The notes below the pieces were generated by a model. That model was not told the origin of the DNA, made no database searches, and was given only the letters and a program-made list of their open reading frames with translations. Of a stretch of 64,000 bases of DNA, positions 41,214 through 54,158 are shown in pieces. Where the stretch lies: contig NZ_QKMF01000001.1 of NCBI RefSeq assembly GCF_003208435.1, positions 310,001 to 374,000 of the forward strand, in the 5' to 3' direction. The stretch comes from Pelagimonas varians (GTDB taxonomy: Bacteria; Pseudomonadota; Alphaproteobacteria; Rhodobacterales; Rhodobacteraceae). Positions within the stretch are counted from its first letter, which is position 1. Every line of letters starts with the position of its first letter. A program made the translations under genes and the position numbers.

Positions 41214-42418
41214 AACGTGTCGTTATAACCGGGGCGGGAACGATCAACGCTTTGGGCTTTGACGTGGCAGACACGTTCAAAGCCATGCGCGAAGGTCGTT
41301 GTGGGATCGGCCCGCTGGAGTTCCGGGATGTTGACCGGTTGGCCATCAAAATTGGCGGGCAAGTCCACGGGTATGAGCCTGAGGCACATTTCAACCGCCA
41401 GCAACTCTCGCTTTATGACCGGTTTACCCAATTCACATTGCTTGCGGCCCGTCAGGCGATGGAACAATCTGGGCTGGAATTTCACGGTGAATTGGCGGAT
41501 CGGTCCGGCGTCATCTTGGGCAATTCCGGCGGTGGGCTGAATACGCAGGACGAGAATTTTCGCGCAGTCTATGAAGATGGCAAGAACCGCGTACATCCCT
41601 TTGTGGTTCCTAAATTGATGAACAACGCCGCAGCCAGCCATGTCAGCATGGAATTCAATCTGCGCGGGCCCACCTTTACCGTCGCGACGGCTTGCGCCAG
41701 TTCAAATCACGCCATGGGTCAGGCCTATCAAATGGTGCGCAGCGGCATGGCCCCTGTGATGATCACCGGCGGTTCCGAATCTATGCTGTGTTTTGGCGGT
41801 GTGAAGGCTTGGGAAGGCCTGCGCGTGATGTCCAAGGACGCCTGCCGCCCGTTTTGCGCCACCCGCAATGGGATGGTCCAGGGCGAGGGGGCTGGGGTCT
41901 TTGTTTTCGAGGACTATGATCACGCCCGCGCGCGCGGGGCTGACATTCTGGCCGAAGTGGTTGGTTTCGCCATGAGTTCGGATGCGGCAGACATTGTTAT
42001 GCCTTCCAAGGCCGGGGCTGCCCGTGCCATTTCCGGTGCTCTCAAAGACGGCAAAATCGCCAAAGAACGCATCAGCTATATCAATGCCCACGGCACCGGC
42101 ACCGCTGCCAATGATAAAACCGAATGCGCCGCTGTTGCTGATGTGTTTGGGGCGCATGCAGATTCGTTGATGATGTCCTCAACCAAATCCATGCATGGAC
42201 ATTTGATAGGCGGTACCGGTGCAGTCGAACTGCTTGCCTGCATTATGGCGCTTAAGGACGGCATTATTGCCCCAACCATCGGCTATCAGGAACATGACCC
42301 GGAATGCGCCTTGGACGTCGTGCCCAATGAAGCCCGCGAAGCAACCGTCGATGTTGTGATGTCCAACGCCTTTGCTTTTGGCGGCCTGAATGCTGTCATT
42401 GCGCTGGCGCGCGTCTAA
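41210..42418 (+). CDS. beta-ketoacyl-ACP synthase, FabF/NodE-like
   Basis: 402 residues, KAS II fold. Catalytic Cys162 in TACASSNHAMG, His294 in NAHGTGT, Lys326/His331 in KSMHGHLIGG and the glycine-rich end NAFAFGGLNAVI. All catalytic residues are present, so it should condense acyl chains. It is coupled to the dedicated ACP before it. A NodF/NodE-like pair behind lpxD suggests a special fatty acid, but the product is unknown. Confidence 0.9.
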   Translation: MKRVVITGAGTINALGFDVADTFKAMREGRCGIGPLEFRDVDRLAIKIGGQVHGYEPEAHFNRQQLSLYDRFTQFTLLAARQAMEQSGLEFHGELADRSGVILGNSGGGLNTQDENFRAVYEDGKNRVHPFVVPKLMNNAAASHVSMEFNLRGPTFTVATACASSNHAMGQAYQMVRSGMAPVMITGGSESMLCFGGVKAWEGLRVMSKDACRPFCATRNGMVQGEGAGVFVFEDYDHARARGADILAEVVGFAMSSDAADIVMPSKAGAARAISGALKDGKIAKERISYINAHGTGTAANDKTECAAVADVFGAHADSLMMSSTKSMHGHLIGGTGAVELLACIMALKDGIIAPTIGYQEHDPECALDVVPNEAREATVDVVMSNAFAFGGLNAVIALARV

Positions 42419-42451
42419 TAGTTTCTTTTGTCCGAAAATATCCCGGGGAGC

Positions 42452-42471
42452 GCGAGGGGCTGGCCCCTCGC
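42452..42471. repeat. REP-like hairpin, possible terminator
   Basis: GCGAGGGG, loop CTGG, CCCCTCGC between the convergent ketosynthase and mnmA genes, preceded by a TTTTGTCCGAAAATATCCCGG stretch. I believe similar elements recur between Roseobacter genes, but cannot check this here. Confidence 0.5.
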
Positions 42472-42506
42472 ACCCGAATTCAAGTCACAAGACCACCGCG
42501 CACGCC

Positions 42507-43649
42507 TCAATACCCGCGCCAGATCCAGCCACCGCCAAAAATACGGCTGCTGTCGGCGTCATAAAACACACAGGCCTGTCCGGGGCTGACACCTTCTTCA
42601 GGCGTAATCAGCTCGACTCTGGCCTCTGTTTCGGAAATTGGACGAATGATCGCTTCACGCGGCGGGCGGGTTGACCGGACCTTGACCGCAACATGCCATT
42701 CCTCTTGGGACATGAACGGTTCATCCCCGAGCCAGTTGATTTCGCGTACAGGTATCGTTCTGGTCGAAAGCAGTTCTTTGGGTCCCACAACCACATGCTT
42801 GGCATCGACATCCAAACGAACCACATAAAGCGGGTTACTCAGCCCGCCGATCCCCAAACCGCGCCGTTGACCGATGGTATAGTGAATCACACCGTTGTGC
42901 TGCCCCAACACGCGTCCATCTACGTCAACAATGTCACCGGGTTCCGCCGCACCTGGGCGCAGCTTTTCGATCACACCAGCGTAGTTGCCATCGGGAACAA
43001 AGCAAATGTCCTGGCTGTCGGGTTTATCAGCGACCGCCAAACCGTATTTGGCAGCCAATTCGCGAGTCGCATCCTTGGATGGCAGGTGCCCCAAGGGGAA
43101 CCGTAAAAACTCCAACTGCTCAGGTTTTGTCGAAAACAAAAAATAGCTTTGATCGCGATTCGCATCTTCTGCTGAATGCAATTCAGCCCCGTGCGCACCA
43201 TTTTTGCGCTGAATATAATGCCCCGTGGCCATGCAATCCGCGTCCAGATCCTTGGCTGTCTCCAAAAGATCTTTAAATTTGACTCTTTCATTGCATCGAA
43301 TGCAAGGGACCGGAGTCGCTCCGCCAAGGTAGCTATCGGCAAATTCTTCTATCACAGCTTCTTGGAAAATATTCTCATAATCCAGAACGTAATGCGGGAA
43401 ATTCATTTCCTCTGCGACGCGCCTTGCATCATGGATATCGATGCCTGCGCAACAGGCCCCTTTTTTGGCCAAAGCTGCGCCATGGTCATATAATTGGAGC
43501 GTTACGCCCACAACATCATAGCCCTCTTCCTTGAGCATAGCCGCCACGACAGAGCTGTCGACGCCGCCTGACATAGCGACAACGACGCGGGTTTCATGGG
43601 GCGGTTTGGGCAGGCCCAGCGAATTGAGCGGGCTTGGATCGAGGGGCAT
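42507..43649 (-). CDS. mnmA: tRNA-specific 2-thiouridylase MnmA
   Basis: Adds sulfur to C2 of uridine-34 in Lys, Glu and Gln tRNAs. 380 residues, ATG at 43649 with GGAGAAACG upstream. ATP PP-loop SGGVDSS (27-33), nucleophile Cys in [14 protein letters not shown], and the persulfide-forming Cys in [13 protein letters not shown]. The C-terminal beta-barrels are complete. It is divergent from sciP. Confidence 0.96.
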   Translation of the reverse strand: MPLDPSPLNSLGLPKPPHETRVVVAMSGGVDSSVVAAMLKEEGYDVVGVTLQLYDHGAALAKKGACCAGIDIHDARRVAEEMNFPHYVLDYENIFQEAVIEEFADSYLGGATPVPCIRCNERVKFKDLLETAKDLDADCMATGHYIQRKNGAHGAELHSAEDANRDQSYFLFSTKPEQLEFLRFPLGHLPSKDATRELAAKYGLAVADKPDSQDICFVPDGNYAGVIEKLRPGAAEPGDIVDVDGRVLGQHNGVIHYTIGQRRGLGIGGLSNPLYVVRLDVDAKHVVVGPKELLSTRTIPVREINWLGDEPFMSQEEWHVAVKVRSTRPPREAIIRPISETEARVELITPEEGVSPGQACVFYDADSSRIFGGGWIWRGY

Positions 43650-43770
43650 TTCGTTTCTCCTGAAGACGCACAAGAATATAGGAAAAATCGAACTATTCTC
43701 AAGGGGCAGCTTTAGTCCCCGTTAAACTGCGCGTGTCTTGATGCTTTCAAATCGAGACGTGGAGTAAACA

Positions 43771-44049
43771 ATGTTTCTGAAAAAGATCGAAGGGCCACGT
43801 GCCGTCAAGCTACCTGATGGCAGTATGATGACCCGTGCAGATTTACCACCCGCAAAAACGCGGCGCTGGGTGGCGTCACGCAAAGCATCGGTGGTGCGGG
43901 CGGTACAATCGGGCCTGTTGTCACCGGATCAGGCTGTCGACCGCTATGAGCTGAGCGAAGAAGAGCTGGTTGAATGGATCAAGGCCGCAACGGAACATGG
44001 GGAAGATGCGTTGAAAGTCACGCGGGTTCAAAAATACAGGCAACCTTAG
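43771..44049 (+). CDS. sciP: CtrA inhibitor SciP (DUF1153)
   Basis: 92 residues. The DUF1153 helix-turn-helix (TRRWVASRKASVVRAVQSGLLSPDQAVDRYELSEEELVEWI) matches Caulobacter SciP, which binds CtrA and blocks its recruitment of RNA polymerase at target promoters. It lies directly upstream of ctrA on the same strand, the order usual in Rhodobacteraceae, 94 bases apart. Confidence 0.93.
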   Translation: MFLKKIEGPRAVKLPDGSMMTRADLPPAKTRRWVASRKASVVRAVQSGLLSPDQAVDRYELSEEELVEWIKAATEHGEDALKVTRVQKYRQP

Positions 44050-44087
44050 GTTGAAGTTGCGTGTTATTGATCTATGGTAATGGGGAG

Positions 44088-44127
44088 TTAACCTTTTTCA
44101 ACCAGAGTGAGTTTAACACGTAATAAC
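44088..44127. promoter_or_regulatory. two imperfect CtrA boxes upstream of ctrA
   Basis: TTAA-CCTTTTT-CAAC (44088-44102) and TTAA-CACGTAA-TAAC (44113-44127), each close to the CtrA site TTAA-N7-TTAA. They are 25 bases apart and 17 bases before the ctrA start, which fits autoregulation. Confidence 0.4.
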
Positions 44128-44143
44128 TTCGCGGAGACAGCAA

Positions 44144-44860
44144 ATGCGCATCCTATTGGTGGAAGACGATCCAACGACCTCCAAAAGCATCGAATTGATG
44201 CTGAGCCATGCCAACTTAAACGTCTATTCGACGGATTTGGGTGAGGAGGGGATCGATCTAGCCAAGCTATATGACTACGATTTGATTTTGTTAGACCTCA
44301 ACCTACCGGACATCGACGGTCATGAGGTTCTTAGACAGCTTCGGGTTGCGCGTATCGAAACTCCCATTCTCATTTTGTCAGGTGACGATGACACCCAAAG
44401 TAAGATCAAAGGCTTTGGATTCGGCGCAGATGACTACATGACCAAGCCCTTCCATCGGGATGAGTTGGTTGCGCGTATTCATGCGATTATCCGACGTTCC
44501 AAGGGGCATTCGCAGTCAATTATTCGTACCGGCAAGATATCAGTCAATCTTGATGCAAAGACTGTCGAAGTTGCAGGTAAACCTGTTCACCTTACCGGCA
44601 AAGAATATCAGATGCTTGAACTTCTGTCCTTGCGGAAGGGCACAACGCTTACAAAAGAGATGTTTTTGAACCATCTGTATGGCGGTATGGACGAACCGGA
44701 ACTCAAGATCATTGACGTGTTTATCTGTAAGCTGCGCAAAAAGCTGTCAGAGGCGACTGGCGACGACAATTACATCGAAACGGTTTGGGGACGCGGCTAT
44801 GTCCTGCGCGATCCGGAGCCGAGTGTTGATGAAACCAAAGCCATCGCTGCGAATGGTTAA
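44144..44860 (+). CDS. ctrA: cell-cycle/motility master response regulator CtrA
   Basis: 238 residues. Receiver domain (EDDP at 7-10, phospho-Asp51, Lys103 region MTKPF) and OmpR-type winged helix ([54 protein letters not shown]...[10 protein letters not shown]). Near identity of these stretches to Caulobacter CtrA makes the call firm. In the Rhodobacterales it controls motility and gene-transfer-agent genes and is often not essential. It is next to its inhibitor SciP. Confidence 0.97.
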   Translation: MRILLVEDDPTTSKSIELMLSHANLNVYSTDLGEEGIDLAKLYDYDLILLDLNLPDIDGHEVLRQLRVARIETPILILSGDDDTQSKIKGFGFGADDYMTKPFHRDELVARIHAIIRRSKGHSQSIIRTGKISVNLDAKTVEVAGKPVHLTGKEYQMLELLSLRKGTTLTKEMFLNHLYGGMDEPELKIIDVFICKLRKKLSEATGDDNYIETVWGRGYVLRDPEPSVDETKAIAANG

Positions 44861-44910
44861 TTGCTAGCGCTGGACCTTGCGTTCGGGCATGCCTATCACG
44901 GAGTTTATGA

Positions 44911-49136
<4,226 letters not shown>

Positions 49137-49156
49137 GTTAGGCTCTGGCTCCCTTT

Positions 49157-49181
49157 GTTCCACTTTGTTCTAACTTTGTTC
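49157..49181 (+). promoter_or_regulatory. LexA (SOS) box upstream of a 39-codon gene
   Basis: GTTC-TAACTTT-GTTC (49167-49181) is an exact match to the alphaproteobacterial LexA direct repeat GTTC-N7-GTTC. A further GTTC at 49157 is six bases before it. It lies 66 bases upstream of the small gene at 49247 and 30 bases after the recG stop. Confidence 0.7.
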
Positions 49182-49211
49182 TTTACATGAAGTTAACAAT
49201 GTGAGAACAAA

Positions 49212-49229
49212 GGTGCAACAAGTTGCACC
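49212..49229. repeat. 8-bp perfect dyad in the leader of the 39-codon gene
   Basis: GGTGCAAC-AA-GTTGCACC, ending five bases before the GGAGG ribosome site. It could be a protein-binding site or, in RNA, a short hairpin in the leader. Confidence 0.5.
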
Positions 49230-49246
49230 ACACGGAGGAACGCGCC

Positions 49247-49366
49247 ATGCTAAACACAGTCAAAACCGCCATGATCCGCCAACAACACACACTGTGGAAG
49301 GATGGTCTTGGGGCCGTTTCGCTTGTTGTGATCCTCTACGGTGCGTTGCATCTTCCTATGCTTTGA
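49247..49366 (+). CDS. 39-aa membrane peptide, likely SOS-induced (SidA-like role possible)
   Basis: ATG at 49247, eight bases after a GGAGG site, stop at 49364-49366. The N-terminal ~20 residues are polar and basic (MLNTVKTAMIRQQHTLWKDG); the C-terminal part is one membrane helix (LGAVSLVVILYGALHLPML). A LexA-type box and a terminator frame it as its own transcription unit. Caulobacter SidA is a 29-residue, LexA-controlled inner-membrane peptide that blocks division after DNA damage. Size, topology and control are alike, but I see no clear sequence identity, so a division-inhibitor role is a hypothesis. Confidence 0.72.
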   Translation: MLNTVKTAMIRQQHTLWKDGLGAVSLVVILYGALHLPML

Positions 49367-49492
49367 GTTTCTGCCTGCGTTTTTCTAGCCTTGGCTTGCG
49401 CATCATCTGTCCCGATGTCTGCCTGCACCCTTTTCAGTTTCCTGCCTGGTACTGAAAATTCGGTCAAGGTGCCGAATAACACGCAATCCTTG

Positions 49493-49530
49493 CCGCCACC
49501 TCCATCCCCGGAGTGTGGCGGTTTTTTTAT
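49493..49530 (+). terminator. terminator of the 39-codon gene
   Basis: CCGCCACCTCC (49493-49503) pairs with GGAGTGTGGCGG (49510-49521, one bulged base), then seven T residues. The 126 bases between the peptide stop and the stem contain no other gene that I can see. Confidence 0.85.
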
Positions 49531-50930
49531 ATCTGGTATCCAATGCGGATACCGCCCCAATGTCGGCCCTGAATTTTGATGGGGGCGGACAAATCCTTCA
49601 TTAGAACAAAATTGCCGCCGCCCATGTCGCGGCGATAGACTTGTAAAAGAAACGGGGCCTGACTTTGGCCTGCTTTTAGCCCGACGCGGTCGTCAAAAAT
49701 CCGTCTGTTGCGGCAATTTCCGGCATTCCAGATCGGGTCTTTGCTTTGTGGTTGAGAGAATTTTTTGTTGTGGGTTGGCAAATACCCGTTTCGATCCACA
49801 GCTGCACAAAATACAACCTTGGGTACGGTCGCGACAATATGTTCCTGGATTTGAGGCAATAGGCTGTCGGCAAGTTTGGTAAATCCGGTTGTGACCTGCT
49901 CGGGGTTGGTGCCCGGGATCGGCCGATAGCTTTCATCAAACAATTGAGCCATAGAAACCCGCCCGCGTTGCAATGCATTTTCGAAAGCCTGTGCGACTTG
50001 ACCCGCCAAATCCTGCGCTTGGGTTATCATTCCTGAATCTTCGCCGCTGCCACCAAGAGCCACTGTGTGCTGCAAAATATTCTCGGAGGTGTCTACAAGG
50101 CTATTGCAGCGCCGTGTCGCTTCCTCGACCCCATTTGTAACACTGGTGACCGAATTGATGATGGTCCGTACTGCGCCGCCAACCTGATCAACGGCGTCCT
50201 TGGCGGCCGTGGTTTCACCTGCCAGACCATGGGCATCGTCGCGCAAACTGCCCATTCGGGTGTCAATTTCGGACAAGGCCATATCCGCACCGCTGCTGCG
50301 GTCTAGAACTTCCTCGGCTTTTTGGGATGTCACCTGAGCCCCATGGTGCAGGCGGGCCATCCACTCTGATAGGCGTTTAACGGTTGCTGAAATTGTATCT
50401 GCGGCGGTGGCTGTCTTCTGGCTAAGCTCGCTAACCGAATCAGCAACAATGGAAAAGCCTTTGCCAGCTTGGCCGGCTCGGGCGGCTTCGATCTTGGCAT
50501 TCACGGCGAGAATGTGAACCTGCCATGCGATGTCGGAAATTTCACTGTTGGACATGCGCACCGCTTGCAACATTTCTTCGACGGTGGCGCTTTCGGAATG
50601 AACAGATCGCACCCATTCAGCAAGTTCTTGGGCATTATTGCTATTTTGCGCGATGAAGGCCGTCGATTGTTCTACTTTTTCAATGGCTTCGTCAGCTGTG
50701 GCGGCCATACGCTGAACCGCATTCACCATGCGTTCGCTGGTGTCCGACAGGGTATTCGTATGGGTCTTGATGCCACCCAAGTCGTCCAATTGGACATGGC
50801 ATTGATCGTCAAGTTCCTGAAGGAACCCACCGATATCGACCGTCTCACGCCCAAGGCGCGTGGCGTCGCGTGTTAGGCGATCGAGTTCGTCTGCAGTACT
50901 GGGCGCTGCGAGATCAGGGGTGTGTTGCAT
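49527..50930 (-). CDS. soluble methyl-accepting chemotaxis protein with C-terminal sensor domain
   Basis: 467 residues with no membrane helix. Residues ~50-320 are coiled coil including the receptor signalling hairpin (EISDIAWQVHILAVNAKIEAARAGQAGKGFSIVADSVSELSQKT, ~130-175). The last ~110 residues (VFCAAVDRNGYLPTHNKKFSQPQ ... GLKAGQSQAPFLLQVYRRDMGGG ... HWGGIRIGYQI) look like a Cache/PAS-type sensor, so signal input is at the C-terminus inside the cell. No che genes are nearby. It would report a cytoplasmic cue to the chemotaxis kinase or to a related non-motility pathway. Confidence 0.85.
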   Translation of the reverse strand: MQHTPDLAAPSTADELDRLTRDATRLGRETVDIGGFLQELDDQCHVQLDDLGGIKTHTNTLSDTSERMVNAVQRMAATADEAIEKVEQSTAFIAQNSNNAQELAEWVRSVHSESATVEEMLQAVRMSNSEISDIAWQVHILAVNAKIEAARAGQAGKGFSIVADSVSELSQKTATAADTISATVKRLSEWMARLHHGAQVTSQKAEEVLDRSSGADMALSEIDTRMGSLRDDAHGLAGETTAAKDAVDQVGGAVRTIINSVTSVTNGVEEATRRCNSLVDTSENILQHTVALGGSGEDSGMITQAQDLAGQVAQAFENALQRGRVSMAQLFDESYRPIPGTNPEQVTTGFTKLADSLLPQIQEHIVATVPKVVFCAAVDRNGYLPTHNKKFSQPQSKDPIWNAGNCRNRRIFDDRVGLKAGQSQAPFLLQVYRRDMGGGNFVLMKDLSAPIKIQGRHWGGIRIGYQI

Positions 50931-50986
50931 GTGGGTGCCTCATTCACGTTCATCGTCTTTCATAAACGATCTTCGCAAACGGAGGA

Positions 50987-51439
50987 TTAAGCTGTTTTGG
51001 CTTCTTTCGCCTGACGTGCAGCTTCTGTCGCCGCGTCCAGCGACAACAAGATAGAGGCGTGTCGGTTTTTATACGCGGCAGCGGGGCGCAGGACCTCTAG
51101 GCCGTCAAAAGGGGCGGGCGGGGTTGGACCGTCTTCCTTGAGCATAGCTTTGAGCGCATCGCGAGCCTCGCCAATTTGCGCAGCGTTGCATCCGACAATG
51201 GCAGCCCCCACGATAGACGATGCCGCTTGTCCCAAAGCGCAGGCTTTGACGTCTTGGGCATAGTCGGCCACCTGATCACCTTGCAGCGACAAATCAACGG
51301 TCACGGTTGATCCACACAGCGGCGAGCGCTTTTTGACCGACGCATCTGGCGCATCCAACCGGCCAAGATGTGGAATATCGGCAGCCAGTTCCAGTATTTT
51401 GCCTGAATAGAGCTTGATCAGATCGTTTTCGCCGGACAT
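50987..51439 (-). CDS. NifU/IscU-like Fe-S scaffold-type protein
   Basis: 150 residues. The SufU/IscU fold shows three cysteines (SPLCGSTVTVDL, VKACALGQAASSIV and GCNAAQIGEA). The spacing differs from classic IscU, as in the shorter alphaproteobacterial relatives annotated only as iron-sulfur assembly scaffold. ATG at 51439 with GGAAAAG. It may bind Fe or Zn; a true scaffold role is not certain. Divergent from hisI by 68 bases. Confidence 0.82.
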   Translation of the reverse strand: MSGENDLIKLYSGKILELAADIPHLGRLDAPDASVKKRSPLCGSTVTVDLSLQGDQVADYAQDVKACALGQAASSIVGAAIVGCNAAQIGEARDALKAMLKEDGPTPPAPFDGLEVLRPAAAYKNRHASILLSLDAATEAARQAKEAKTA

Positions 51440-51507
51440 GGCTTTTCCTTTTGATACGTTCTCCTTAAATAGGGTCCCTGACGCGCTATGCAAAAGGTTT
51501 TTCGCCC

Positions 51508-51864
51508 ATGTCCTTCGATCCTTCGACCTTGGTCTATGATGAACGCGGGCTAATCCCCTGCATCGCCCAACAAAACGGAACCGGCGAAGTTTTGATGATG
51601 GCGTGGATGAATGCCGAAGCTGTCGCCAAAACGCTAGAAACCGGCAAAGTGACCTATTGGTCGCGTTCGCGTCAGGCCTTTTGGATCAAGGGCGAAACAT
51701 CCGGCCATACCCAAGCACTGGTTGATTTGCGCGTTGATTGTGACCGTGATTGCCTGCTGGCGATTGTCGAGCAAGAAGGTCCGGCCTGTCACACAAATCG
51801 CCGGTCATGTTTTTACACATCGGTTGTCGATGGCGAGACAGAGTTGATGGCCCCTATGGTCTAA
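51508..51864 (+). CDS. hisI: phosphoribosyl-AMP cyclohydrolase
   Basis: Third step of histidine synthesis: opens the purine ring of phosphoribosyl-AMP. 118 residues with GEVLMMAWMN, TYWSRSRQAFWIKGETSGH and the zinc/magnesium ligands DCDRDC and CHTNRRSCFY. HisE is not fused, as usual in alphaproteobacteria. Its stop overlaps the stop of the convergent gluQ by four bases, so transcription from both sides must read into each other. Confidence 0.96.
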   Translation: MSFDPSTLVYDERGLIPCIAQQNGTGEVLMMAWMNAEAVAKTLETGKVTYWSRSRQAFWIKGETSGHTQALVDLRVDCDRDCLLAIVEQEGPACHTNRRSCFYTSVVDGETELMAPMV

Positions 51865-52724
51865 AGGCCAACCATCTTGCGAATTTCACCCGCGGTGACC
51901 CCGTCATCGCGGTATTTCGAAATGGCGCGCGCATCGTCGCGTTTGGCCAGTCGTTTTCCATTTTCGTCCCGGATCAGCGGGTGATGCAGATAGACGGGCG
52001 TTGGCAGACCCAAAAGCTGTTGCAAAACAACATGGATTTTCGTGGCTTCAAAAAGGTCTTGGCCGCGAATGACATGGGTGATGCCTTGGGCGGCGTCATC
52101 CAAAACCACAGACAAATGATATGATCCGGCGAAGTCTTTGCGCGAAAGAATGATGTCTCCCACGCAATCGACCAGTTCCGTGCGGGAAATGCCGATGTTT
52201 TGGCCGGTTTTATACCCCAAAGGCCCGATTTCGGTGAATGACAAATCATCACATTCGGCCAGGGCTCTATGCATGTTCAGGCGCAGGACAGTATCGGTGG
52301 GCATCTCACCCAAACCACCCAAACCAGATGGGCGACAGGTTCCCGGATAGACCAAGCCGTCCGGTCCATAGGCGGGTTCAACGCCCTCTTGCGGGGCTGA
52401 CGCCGCCGCGAGAATGTCCTTGCGGCGACAATGACATGGATACACAAAACCGCGTGACCAAAGTTGTTTCAGGGCATCCACATAGGATGTAATCCTATCG
52501 GATTGACGGACCGGAGAGTCATCCCAGCGGATGCCCAGCCAAGCCAAATCCTCATAGATCTGCGTTTCCCAACGCGGCCGTGATCGCGTTTGATCGATGT
52601 CCTCGATCCGCAGCAAAAACCGGCCTTTCGCTTGTCGGGCCATATCATGTGCCACAATGGCAGAATATGCATGACCCAAATGCAAAGGACCGGTGGGGGA
52701 AGGTGCGAACCGAGTGATCAACAT
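51861..52724 (-). CDS. gluQ: glutamyl-Q tRNA(Asp) synthetase
   Basis: Attaches glutamate to queuosine-34 of tRNA-Asp. 287 residues: class I Rossmann core with HLGH signature in RFAPSPTGPLHLGHA, zinc-binding CHCRRKD and C in PGTCRP, and KRLAKRDDA in the KMSKS position. It lacks the anticodon-binding domain of GluRS, which defines GluQRS. It depends on the product of Tgt, whose gene is at 1582. Just downstream of trmFO (8 bases). Confidence 0.93.
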   Translation of the reverse strand: MLITRFAPSPTGPLHLGHAYSAIVAHDMARQAKGRFLLRIEDIDQTRSRPRWETQIYEDLAWLGIRWDDSPVRQSDRITSYVDALKQLWSRGFVYPCHCRRKDILAAASAPQEGVEPAYGPDGLVYPGTCRPSGLGGLGEMPTDTVLRLNMHRALAECDDLSFTEIGPLGYKTGQNIGISRTELVDCVGDIILSRKDFAGSYHLSVVLDDAAQGITHVIRGQDLFEATKIHVVLQQLLGLPTPVYLHHPLIRDENGKRLAKRDDARAISKYRDDGVTAGEIRKMVGL

Positions 52725-52732
52725 CCGTGTTT

Positions 52733-54097
52733 TCAGTCCGCTAGCAATGCGGGCTCATTCGATGGGTCAAGCCATTCGGACCAGGCGGTTTTTGCACGAT
52801 CCGTATAGGCCTTGTAGCGATCCTTGCGGCCGCGGCGCCCGCCTTTTAGACCGTCAATCGGACGGAACAGACCAAAGTTCACATTCATCGGCTGAAAGGT
52901 TTTCGCCTCGGCACCGCCAGTGATGTGGTGGATCAATGCGCCATGCGCGCTGTCTTGTGGCACATCAGTTAACGGCGTGCCAAGCAACTCGCCGGCAGCC
53001 ATACGGCCTGCCAAAAGCCCCATAGAAGCGGATTCCACATAACCCTCGACGCCCGTGACCTGACCGGCAAAGCGGATATTGGGTTTGGACCGCATCCGCA
53101 TCTGGCTGTCGAGAAGGGTCGGAGAGTTCAAAAACGTGTTGCGATGAATGCCGCCAAGACGTGCAAAAGATGCATCCTGCAATCCGGGAATCATTTTAAA
53201 AACATCAGTTTGCGCACCGTACTTCATCTTGGTTTGAAAGCCGACAATGTTGAACAGGGTTCCAAGCGCATTGTCGCGGCGCAACTGCACCACCGCATAA
53301 GCCTTTTCATCAGGCTTATGAATGTTGGTCAGCCCAACCGGTTTCATCGGACCAAACCGCAAGGTTTCGCGCCCGCGTTCTGCCATCACTTCGATGGGCA
53401 AACAGCCGTCGAAATATTTGGCGGTCTCGCCTTCGTGAAACTCGGTCTTATCAGCGGCCAAAAGCGCATCGATAAAGGTCTCATATTCGTCCTTGGTCAT
53501 CGGGCAGTTGAGATAGGCTTTTTGCTCTTCCTCGGTTTCACCCTTATCATAGCGCGACTGCATCCACGCCACGGACATGTCGATGCTTTCGGCATAAACA
53601 ATCGGGGCGATGGCATCAAAAAACGCCAGCCGGTCCGCGCCGGTTTCGGCCTGAATGGCTGCGCCAAGTGTTTCGGAGGTCAAAGGACCGGTGGCAAAAA
53701 TCCACTGACCTTGATCCGGCAATTCGGTGACTTCTTCGTAAGAAATCGCAACATTGGGGTGCGCTGTCAGAATATCGGTGATCGTCTGGGCAAAAGGATC
53801 GCGATCCACGGCCAAGGCACCACCAGCGGGCAGGCGGTGCTTTTTGGCGCTTTGCATGATCAAGCTGTTCGCAGCGCGCATTTCCCAATGCAGCAAACCA
53901 ACAGCGTTTTGTTCATCATCGTCGGAACGAAACGAATTCGAACAGACCATTTCGCCAAGGTTTCCAGTGCGATGCGCAAAGGTTTCAACCTTAGGTCTCA
54001 TCTCATGCAGGACAACCTGCACACCCATTTCGGCCGCCTGCCAGGCTGCCTCGGATCCGGCCATTCCGCCGCCGACAATATGTAGCTTTTCTGTCAT
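52733..54097 (-). CDS. trmFO: methylenetetrahydrofolate-tRNA-(uracil-5-)-methyltransferase TrmFO
   Basis: Makes ribothymidine-54 in tRNA using folate and FAD. 454 residues from the ATG at 54097, where the family starts with [21 protein letters not shown] (FAD loop). CSNSFRSDD contains the catalytic cysteine region. [12 protein letters not shown] and [20 protein letters not shown] are typical. The ribosome site is weak. Followed closely by gluQ, so the two tRNA-modification genes may be cotranscribed. Confidence 0.95.
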   Translation of the reverse strand: MTEKLHIVGGGMAGSEAAWQAAEMGVQVVLHEMRPKVETFAHRTGNLGEMVCSNSFRSDDDEQNAVGLLHWEMRAANSLIMQSAKKHRLPAGGALAVDRDPFAQTITDILTAHPNVAISYEEVTELPDQGQWIFATGPLTSETLGAAIQAETGADRLAFFDAIAPIVYAESIDMSVAWMQSRYDKGETEEEQKAYLNCPMTKDEYETFIDALLAADKTEFHEGETAKYFDGCLPIEVMAERGRETLRFGPMKPVGLTNIHKPDEKAYAVVQLRRDNALGTLFNIVGFQTKMKYGAQTDVFKMIPGLQDASFARLGGIHRNTFLNSPTLLDSQMRMRSKPNIRFAGQVTGVEGYVESASMGLLAGRMAAGELLGTPLTDVPQDSAHGALIHHITGGAEAKTFQPMNVNFGLFRPIDGLKGGRRGRKDRYKAYTDRAKTAWSEWLDPSNEPALLAD

Positions 54098-54120
54098 GTC
54101 GCGGATGTAGAGCAGCGCGC

Positions 54121-54157
54121 GCCGTCTGCCAAGGGTTTGTGTGCTTTGGCAGACGGC
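54121..54157. repeat. 12-bp stem-loop between the enoyl-CoA hydratase gene and trmFO
   Basis: GCCGTCTGCCAA (54121-54132), 13-base loop, TTGGCAGACGGC (54146-54157), right after the enoyl-CoA hydratase stop on the minus strand. It is a strong stem without a T-run, perhaps an mRNA 3'-end stabiliser or an imperfect terminator. Confidence 0.6.
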
Positions 54158-54158
54158 T

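Noticed and set aside
52238-52492. Small frame on the plus strand inside gluQ
   Set aside because: Fully inside a well-supported gene, no ribosome site.
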